A DNA stretch of 17,972 nt, from NCBI GenBank assembly GCA_003449595.1, contig DMHB01000143.1, positions 1-17,972 on the forward strand. The letters run 5' to 3'. The position numbers and the translations under genes are program-made. The notes under the pieces were generated by a model. It was given only the letters and a program-made list of their open reading frames with translations. It searched no databases and was not told where the DNA came from. Shown here piece after piece: positions 7,585 to 13,472 of this stretch (the first letter of the stretch is position 1; every line of letters begins with the position of its first letter). This stretch comes from Microscillaceae bacterium. GTDB taxonomy: Bacteria; Bacteroidota; Bacteroidia; Cytophagales; Microscillaceae.

Positions 7585-7615
7585 TTGGCACAAGCAACCA
7601 AATACACTATATTTG
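7585..7615 (+). promoter_or_regulatory. Bacteroidota-type housekeeping promoter upstream of ppiD
   Basis: TTG at 7585-7587 and TATATTTG at 7608-7615 are separated by 20 bases. This matches the Bacteroidota primary-sigma consensus TTG-N(17-23)-TAnnTTTG at every defined position. Transcription would start near 7620-7623, leaving a leader of about 37 bases before the ppiD ATG at 7659. It lies in the 107-base gap, the longest in the window, where a promoter would be expected. Confidence 0.72.
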
Positions 7616-7658
7616 CGGGCTGAAAAAACGATGATAAAAGTAGTTCAAACAACATAAT

Positions 7659-9818
7659 ATGGCAATCATACAAAAAATCAGAGAGCGTTCAGGCTTTGCT
7701 ATTGGAGCCATTGCCTTAGGCTTAGCGCTTTTTGTAGTAGGGGGCGATCTTTTAGGCCCTAATTCTTTTCTTTTAGGCAATAGAATGCCCGCTGTTGGTA
7801 AAATTGCAGGCACTGAAATTACCTTAGAAGACTTCAATAAAGACTTGGAAGTCTTCAAACAGAACTATACGCTTAGTTCAGGCAAAACCCCTACTGAAAA
7901 CGAATTGGCTTCCATCCGTGAAAACGCTTGGAACTACCTTATTTTCAAAAACGCTTTTGTTACTGAGTTTGACAAGCTTAACCTGCTTGTTACTGACAAG
8001 GAATTGGTGCAAATGGTACAAGGCGACTCTTTATTCATCAGTCCGCAAGTCAAAGCCATTCCAATTTTCATCAACCAACAAACCGGAAAATTTGACAAAC
8101 AACAAGTTGTACAATATTTTCAATTGGTGGACAAGTTGCCCGAGCCAAGACGTTCAGAGCAAAAATTTGCTTGGAAAAAATTTGAAGATGATTTGCGCAA
8201 CGAGCGTATGCGCTTGAAATACGAAAACTTGCTACGCCATTCAACTTATGTAACCCAAGCTGAAGCCCAACGAGAATATCAAAATCAGAATACCAAAGCG
8301 ACTGCCGAATATGTTTATGTGCCTTTTGCTTCTATTGTAGATAGCACTATCAAGGTAACTGACGACCAAATCAGGGCTTATCTGAACGAAAACAAAGCCA
8401 AATACAAAGACCGCGCCTTTGAAAGTCGTAACCTTGAATATGTAGCTTTCGTTGTAGCACCTTCAAGTGAAGATACTTTGGCTTTTTCACAAGAATTGAA
8501 GTCATTGGCTAAAAGCTTAGCTGTAGCCCAAGATGACTCTACTTTTGCGAAGGGTAATTCGGATGCATCTCCCAATCCTGTACCTTTTGAGTTTTTGAGC
8601 TTAGACAAAATCCCCTCTGTTTTCTTCAGCAAAGAAGCAGTCTTGCTGAAAGGCGGGGTTTATGGGCCATTTTTAGAAGGTAAAAATTTCAGAATCTTCA
8701 AGGTAGCTGATGTAAAAGATGACAGTACTTATTATGTACGAGCAGCCCATATCCTGATAAAGTGGAACAGCAATGCCGATAAAGACAAGGCCGAAGCCAA
8801 AGAAAAAGCCAATGATATTTTAAAGCAAATCAAAGACGGTGCTTCTTTTGAAGAAATGGCCAAGAAACATGGCAGCGACGGCACTAAAGACATTGGTGGA
8901 GACTTAGGTTTCTTTGGAAGAGGCAAAATGGTAAAACCTTTCGAGGACGCTGTTTTTGCTGTAAATGACCCCAAATTATTGCCTACTTTGGTAGAAACCC
9001 AGTTTGGCTATCATATTGTCAAAGTTACACACCCCAAAACCAATAAAAAATACAAATTAGCCGTAGTAGAACGTATTTTAGAAGCCGGCGATGCCACCAG
9101 AGATGTAGTTTACAAAAAAGCAGAGAAATTGGTGAGCGAGGCCAAAACTACCGAGCAATTCAAAGCGGCCATCAAAAAAGATCCCTCATTGGTTTTGTTA
9201 AAAGCCGAGCGCGTAAATGCTACCGCTTCACAAATCAGCAATATCACCAATGCACGCGAAGTAATTCGTTGGGCTTTTGCCGATGCCACCAAGATGAATA
9301 GCGTTTCTCCGGTTTTTGATATTCCTGAGCAAAGTAAATTTGTAGTAGCTACTGTTACAGGCAAAACAGAAAAAGACGTAGTTGATTTGGAATTGTTCAG
9401 AGATGAAGCCACCCAAGAAATCCGCAAGAAAATAAAAGCCGAGCGTATTGTAGCAAAATTAAACAATGGAGCGAAAGACTTAAATAGCATAGCTGAAAAA
9501 TACGGAAAAGAAGCTTTGGTGAGCAGCGCCTCAGACTTATCTATGAATAGTTTTGCCTTGGGGTCAACAGGATTTAATCCATTTTCAATTGGTGCGGTTT
9601 TCGGTCTGAAAAAGGATCAAATCAGCAAGCCCATCATAGATGAAACCGGTGTTTTTGTATTGAAAGTAACCGGTACCACCCCAGCTTCGTCCATAGCTGA
9701 TTATACCCTGTATAAGAATCAGCTTACGCAAAGTCTTTCGGGTAGAGCTACCTTTATGGTAGGCGAAGCGGTGAAAAAAGCTTCCAACATCGAAGATTTT
9801 AGATATAAGTTTTTCTAA
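7659..9818 (+). CDS. ppiD: Periplasmic peptidyl-prolyl isomerase / chaperone PpiD (SurA-like, parvulin domain)
   Basis: A 719-residue protein anchored by one N-terminal helix (about residues 12-33, after a short basic cytoplasmic MAIIQKIRERSG). A SurA/PpiD-type helical chaperone domain follows (about 45-215). An intact parvulin domain spans about 359-458, with the conserved AAHIL histidine His364, GGDLGFFGRGKMV (413-425) and FGYHIVKV with His452. Before it, about 255-350 ends in KGGVYGPFLEGKNFRIFKV, which looks like a degenerate parvulin fold. About 630-680 again has a parvulin-like end (KKDQISKPIIDETGVFVLKVTG). PpiD relatives help newly exported proteins leave the Sec translocon and fold in the periplasm. 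E. coli PpiD is about 100 residues shorter, with a single, inactive parvulin domain. The gene has its own promoter and is followed by a terminator, so it is probably monocistronic. The ATG at 7659 places the membrane anchor correctly. Confidence 0.92.
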   Translation: MAIIQKIRERSGFAIGAIALGLALFVVGGDLLGPNSFLLGNRMPAVGKIAGTEITLEDFNKDLEVFKQNYTLSSGKTPTENELASIRENAWNYLIFKNAFVTEFDKLNLLVTDKELVQMVQGDSLFISPQVKAIPIFINQQTGKFDKQQVVQYFQLVDKLPEPRRSEQKFAWKKFEDDLRNERMRLKYENLLRHSTYVTQAEAQREYQNQNTKATAEYVYVPFASIVDSTIKVTDDQIRAYLNENKAKYKDRAFESRNLEYVAFVVAPSSEDTLAFSQELKSLAKSLAVAQDDSTFAKGNSDASPNPVPFEFLSLDKIPSVFFSKEAVLLKGGVYGPFLEGKNFRIFKVADVKDDSTYYVRAAHILIKWNSNADKDKAEAKEKANDILKQIKDGASFEEMAKKHGSDGTKDIGGDLGFFGRGKMVKPFEDAVFAVNDPKLLPTLVETQFGYHIVKVTHPKTNKKYKLAVVERILEAGDATRDVVYKKAEKLVSEAKTTEQFKAAIKKDPSLVLLKAERVNATASQISNITNAREVIRWAFADATKMNSVSPVFDIPEQSKFVVATVTGKTEKDVVDLELFRDEATQEIRKKIKAERIVAKLNNGAKDLNSIAEKYGKEALVSSASDLSMNSFALGSTGFNPFSIGAVFGLKKDQISKPIIDETGVFVLKVTGTTPASSIADYTLYKNQLTQSLSGRATFMVGEAVKKASNIEDFRYKFF

Positions 9819-9822
9819 CATC

Positions 9823-9860
9823 AAAAAGGTTAATTGCTCACAACAATTAACCTTTTTTTT
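9823..9860 (+). terminator. Rho-independent terminator after ppiD
   Basis: AAAAAGGTTAATTG at 9823-9836 pairs perfectly with CAATTAACCTTTTT at 9844-9857, with a seven-base loop CTCACAA. The T run continues from 9853 to 9860. It begins four bases after the ppiD stop codon. The A run paired with the T run also lets it work on the opposite strand, although no minus-strand gene is present. It separates ppiD from pyrH. Confidence 0.88.
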
Positions 9861-9884
9861 AGCCCCCCTCTTTATCAAATCATT

Positions 9885-10595
9885 ATGAAATACAAAAGAA
9901 TCTTACTCAAACTTAGCGGCGAAGCACTGATGGGCGACAAGCAATTTGGCTTAGACCCCCAGATGCTGGAGCGCTATGCCAAAGAAATCAAGAAAGTAGC
10001 CGAGCAAGGTATTCAAGTCGCTGTAGTCATTGGCGGTGGTAATATTTTCAGAGGGGGCGATGCCTTAGCCAACGGTTTAGACCGTGTGCAGGGCGATTAT
10101 ATGGGTATGTTGGCCACCATTATCAACGGGATGGCACTACAAAATGCTTTAGAAAAAGCAGGGCTTTATACTCGCCTGATGTCGGGCATCAAAGTAGAGC
10201 AAGTGTGCGAGCCATTCATCACACGCCGGGCAGTGCGCCACTTAGAAAAAGGCAGGGTAGTAATTTTCGGGGCAGGCATTGGAAGCCCTTATTTCACCAC
10301 CGATTCAGCAGCCAGTTTACGTGCCATCGAAATCAAGGCTGATGTGGTGCTGAAAGGTACACGGGTAGATGGTGTTTATACAGCCGACCCTGAAAAAGAT
10401 GCCAATGCACAACGTTTTTCAAATATTTCTTTTGAAGAGGTTTACAGTAAAGGGCTAAATGTAATGGATATGACTGCTTTTACACTTTGCAAAGAAAACG
10501 GCCTTCCCATCATTGTATTCGATATGAATACGCCGGGCAATTTGCTGAAAATTGTAAAAGGAGAAGAAGTGGGTACCTTGATTACGATGAATTAA
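9885..10595 (+). CDS. pyrH: UMP kinase
   Basis: A 236-residue amino-acid-kinase-fold enzyme, the normal length for bacterial UMP kinase. It phosphorylates UMP to UDP with ATP in the cytoplasm (EC 2.7.4.22). Motifs seen: KYKRILLKLSGEALMG at the N-terminus, VVIGGGNIFRG (phosphate binding), RRAVRHLEKGRVVIFGAGIGSPYFTTDSAA (UMP-binding region) and LKGTRVDGVYTADP (ATP site). The reading frame can be extended upstream to a TTG at 9834, but that lies inside the terminator stem, and homologues begin with the MKYKRILLKLSG sequence. ATG 9885 is therefore the start. Bacterial UMP kinases are commonly activated by GTP and inhibited by UTP. The gene is followed by frr, 41 bases away, the conserved pyrH-frr order, with a terminator on each side of the pair. 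Confidence 0.97.
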   Translation: MKYKRILLKLSGEALMGDKQFGLDPQMLERYAKEIKKVAEQGIQVAVVIGGGNIFRGGDALANGLDRVQGDYMGMLATIINGMALQNALEKAGLYTRLMSGIKVEQVCEPFITRRAVRHLEKGRVVIFGAGIGSPYFTTDSAASLRAIEIKADVVLKGTRVDGVYTADPEKDANAQRFSNISFEEVYSKGLNVMDMTAFTLCKENGLPIIVFDMNTPGNLLKIVKGEEVGTLITMN

Positions 10596-10607
10596 TGATT
10601 TTCGTAT

Positions 10608-10615
10608 TAAATTTG
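10608..10615 (+). promoter_or_regulatory. Possible -7 element in the pyrH-frr gap
   Basis: TAAATTTG matches the Bacteroidota -7 consensus TAnnTTTG exactly and lies 21 bases before the frr ATG. The nearest upstream TTG (10578-10580) is 27 bases away, longer than the usual 17-23, so the -33 element is poor. It could be a weak internal promoter for frr, or chance in AT-rich DNA. Confidence 0.3.
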
Positions 10616-10636
10616 ATGCTTTAAAAAACCTGAATT

Positions 10637-11200
10637 ATGTCTGAAGAAGTACAAATGTTTTTGGATGAAGCCAAAGAATTGATGGAAAAGGCCGTCCAAC
10701 ATACGAACCAAGAACTGCTAAAAATTCGTGCAGGCAAAGCTATGCCCAATATGCTCGATGGGATAAGCGTAGATTATTATGGCGTACCCAGCCCACTAAA
10801 CCAAGTAGCTACGGTAACCACACCCGATGCACGCACCCTTGCTATCCGCCCTTTTGAGCGAAGCTTGGTAAGCGCCATTGAAAAGGCCATCAAAGACAGC
10901 GACTTAGGATTCAATCCGCAAAACGACGGTGAAACCATCCGCATCAATATTCCACCACTGACCGAAGAACGCCGCAAGCAATTGGTCAAACAAGTAAAAC
11001 AAGAAGTAGAAAACGGGAAAATAAGTGTGCGCAACATCCGCAAAGAAACCAACGACTCGCTGAAAAAACTTCAAAAAGAAGGCATCCCAGAAGATGAGGT
11101 GAAAGCTGCCGAAGAAAAAGTGCAAAAACTAACTGATACGTTTGGTGCCAAAATTGACGACTTGCTGGCTAAAAAAGAAGCTGAATTGATGACAGTATAA
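10637..11200 (+). CDS. frr: Ribosome recycling factor
   Basis: A 187-residue two-domain, tRNA-shaped factor that with EF-G splits the post-termination ribosome. Length and sequence match the family throughout: the first helix of the three-helix bundle with HTNQELLKIRAGKAMPNMLDGISVDYYGVPSPLNQVA (about 22-58), the beta domain with TPDARTLAIRPFERS (62-76) and NDGETIRINIPPLTEERRKQLVKQVKQ (95-121), and the returning long helices with VRNIRKETNDSLKKL. It is essential and cytoplasmic. It follows pyrH by 41 bases, a pairing seen across many bacteria that links nucleotide supply to translation. A good terminator begins nine bases after its stop codon, ending the two-gene unit. The ATG at 10637 gives the standard N-terminus. 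Confidence 0.98.
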   Translation: MSEEVQMFLDEAKELMEKAVQHTNQELLKIRAGKAMPNMLDGISVDYYGVPSPLNQVATVTTPDARTLAIRPFERSLVSAIEKAIKDSDLGFNPQNDGETIRINIPPLTEERRKQLVKQVKQEVENGKISVRNIRKETNDSLKKLQKEGIPEDEVKAAEEKVQKLTDTFGAKIDDLLAKKEAELMTV

Positions 11201-11208
11201 ATATTGAC

Positions 11209-11237
11209 AAGCCGGCCAATGCACCGGCTTTTTTTTT
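11209..11237 (+). terminator. Rho-independent terminator after frr
   Basis: AAGCCGG at 11209-11215 pairs with CCGGCTT at 11224-11230 around the loop CCAATGCA, and the T run extends from 11229 to 11237 (nine T). The GC-rich stem and T tail are typical. It closes the pyrH-frr unit. The S9 peptidase start codon is only about 32 bases further on, with no recognisable promoter between. Confidence 0.88.
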
Positions 11238-11269
11238 GAATAATGGTTCGACTCTCTACACATTTCTTT

Positions 11270-13450
11270 ATGAAAAACTTTACTCACCTTGTTACGACCT
11301 ATGTGTGCCTAAGTGTTTTCCTTTGGGTAGGAACTTACTCGCTAAGTTTGGCTCAAAAAACAGTAACTTTAGAAGACGTTTGGAAAGACTATACCTTCAG
11401 CGCCAAATCGGTGCGTGGGGTTCGTTGGATGAAAGATGGTCAGCATTATACCAAAGCTGACCCGGGCAAAATCAGCAAAATAGATATGCTGACAGGTCAA
11501 GAAGTTGAGGTGTTATTCACCGGCGAGTTTGATTCGTATGACCTGAGCGCACAAGAAGATAAATTGTTGCTGGCTACCCAAGAAGAAAGCATTTATCGCC
11601 GCTCGTCCAAGGCTTTTTACAAAGTTTATGACAAAAATATAGGTTCTTTACAACCCCTTAGCCAAGGTGCTGCCAAACAAATGTATGCTACTTTCTCGCC
11701 TGACGGCAATTTTGTGGCTTTTGTGCGCGAAAACAATTTATTTGTAACCAATTTAGCCACCAGTGAAGAAAAAGCTATTACCACTACGGGTGAGCAAAAT
11801 AAAATTATTCACGGAGGTGCAGATTGGGTTTATGAAGAAGAATTTGGCTTTGCCCAAGCCTTTTTTTGGTCGCCTGATAGCAAACGCATCGCCTTTTATA
11901 CCTTCGACGAAAGTCAAGTGAAGGAGTTTAATATGCAAATGTGGGGAGGAAAAGATTTGTCCTACCCCAACGACTACCGATTCAAATATCCCAAGGCAGG
12001 TGAAGATAATGCTGTGGTCGCTATTTCGGTGTATGATGTGCCGTCGGGCAAAACTACAGCCTTTGATTTGGGTGCAGACAAAGATATTTATATCCCTCGG
12101 GTAAGTTGGACACAAAATAGCGATGTATTGGCTGTCCGCAAGTTGAATAGATTGCAAAATGAGTTGACCCTTTATCACGCACAAGTTTCGACCGGCGTAT
12201 TGCAAAGTGTTTTGACTGAAAAAGCAAATACCTACATCGATTTAGAATTTTGCGATGACCTGATTTACTTGAAAGATGGCAAGCATTTTTTGAGTACCAG
12301 CGAGAAAAGTGGCTTCAAACATATTTATCTCCACACAATGGACGACAAAGAAGTGCGCCCCATCACGGAAGGCAATTGGGAAGTTACGCTGCTGATAGGT
12401 ATCGATGAGGAAAAAGAAGTGATTTATTTTGTGTCGCACGAAGTATCGCCTTTAGAAAAACAGCTTTACAGCATCGGCCTGAACGGTAAAAATAAAACCC
12501 GCCTCACGCAAGCCGAAGGGGTTCATAATCCAAACTTCAGCCCCAGCTTTCGATACTATTTAGACTACCACAGTGCCGCACAGGCCGTGCCTACGGTAAG
12601 TTTGTATGAAGCTCCGTCAGGAAAATTGCTTAAAGTTTTGGAAGACAACAGCGCATTGAAAAACAAATTGGCTGAGTACCAAATTCAATACAAAGAGTTT
12701 TTCCAAGTACCCGCGGCTGACAATACGCCGCTCAATGGATGGATGATAAAGCCCTTGAATTTTGATCCGAATCAAAAATATCCGGTGCTGATGTTTGTGT
12801 ATGGCGGGCCTGGCAGCCAGCAAGTGGTCAATAGCTGGGAACCCTCCAATTTCTTTTGGTACCAACATTTGGCATCAAAAGGTTATTTGATAGTTTGTGT
12901 CGATAACCGAGGCACAGGAGGCCGTGGGGCAGATTTCAAAAAAGTAACCTATGCCGAAATGGGGAAATATGAGGTAGCCGACCAAGTAGCAGTTGCTCAA
13001 TATTTACAGAAGCAACCTTATGTCGATCCGGCTCGCATTGGTATTTGGGGATGGAGCTATGGCGGCTATATGTCGTCGCTCTGCATTACGCTGGGTGCTG
13101 ATGTTTTCAAAGCAGCCATTGCCGTAGCCCCGGTAACCAACTGGCGTTTTTATGACACTATTTATACCGAACGTTTTTTGAAACGCCCTCAAGACAACCC
13201 CGGTGGTTATGATGATTTTTCTCCTTTGTCGCACGCCGATAAGCTTAAAGGCAACTATCTGCTTGTACACGGCACCGGCGACGATAATGTACACTTTCAA
13301 AATGCGGTAGCTATGCAAGATGCCCTGATCAAAGCTGGCAAGCAGTTCCAATCATTTTACTATCCAAACAGAAACCACGGCATTTATGGAGGCAATACCC
13401 GCCTGCATTTGTACCAAATGATGACCAACTTTTTGCTAAACAACCTTTAA
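11270..13450 (+). CDS. Exported S9 family peptidase, dipeptidyl-peptidase IV type
   Basis: A 726-residue exoprotease that removes Xaa-Pro (or Xaa-Ala) dipeptides from peptide N-termini. From ATG 11270 it has a clean signal peptide (MKNF, then a hydrophobic stretch to SLSLAQ). An ATG at 11243 would add nine residues and is less likely. Numbering here counts from the longer form. The beta-propeller carries GGADWVYEEEFGF (191-203), the paired-glutamate motif that holds the substrate N-terminus in DPP IV. The alpha/beta-hydrolase domain has FVYGGPGSQ with oxyanion Tyr520, the nucleophile Ser605 in GWSYGGYMS, YTERFL (641-646), Asp681 in HGTGDDNVHFQ and His712 in NRNHGIYGG. All catalytic residues are present, so it should be active in the periplasm or at the cell surface. 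carB follows 22 bases later. The role is probably peptide nutrition. Confidence 0.93.
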   Translation: MKNFTHLVTTYVCLSVFLWVGTYSLSLAQKTVTLEDVWKDYTFSAKSVRGVRWMKDGQHYTKADPGKISKIDMLTGQEVEVLFTGEFDSYDLSAQEDKLLLATQEESIYRRSSKAFYKVYDKNIGSLQPLSQGAAKQMYATFSPDGNFVAFVRENNLFVTNLATSEEKAITTTGEQNKIIHGGADWVYEEEFGFAQAFFWSPDSKRIAFYTFDESQVKEFNMQMWGGKDLSYPNDYRFKYPKAGEDNAVVAISVYDVPSGKTTAFDLGADKDIYIPRVSWTQNSDVLAVRKLNRLQNELTLYHAQVSTGVLQSVLTEKANTYIDLEFCDDLIYLKDGKHFLSTSEKSGFKHIYLHTMDDKEVRPITEGNWEVTLLIGIDEEKEVIYFVSHEVSPLEKQLYSIGLNGKNKTRLTQAEGVHNPNFSPSFRYYLDYHSAAQAVPTVSLYEAPSGKLLKVLEDNSALKNKLAEYQIQYKEFFQVPAADNTPLNGWMIKPLNFDPNQKYPVLMFVYGGPGSQQVVNSWEPSNFFWYQHLASKGYLIVCVDNRGTGGRGADFKKVTYAEMGKYEVADQVAVAQYLQKQPYVDPARIGIWGWSYGGYMSSLCITLGADVFKAAIAVAPVTNWRFYDTIYTERFLKRPQDNPGGYDDFSPLSHADKLKGNYLLVHGTGDDNVHFQNAVAMQDALIKAGKQFQSFYYPNRNHGIYGGNTRLHLYQMMTNFLLNNL

Positions 13451-13472
13451 AACTTACTGAATTTTAGAACCA

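Noticed and set aside
7463..7657. Small + strand frame overlapping the 89-residue protein gene and the ppiD leader
   Set aside because: It is low-complexity basic sequence, overlaps the ppiD promoter and is out of frame with a better-supported gene.
9834..9884. N-terminal extension of pyrH from a TTG codon
   Set aside because: It lies in the terminator stem and T run, and UMP kinases begin at the KYKRILLKLSG sequence, so ATG 9885 is the start.
11753..12205. 150-codon minus-strand frame inside the S9 peptidase gene
   Set aside because: The overlapped + strand sequence has intact DPP IV motifs, and the minus frame resembles no known protein.
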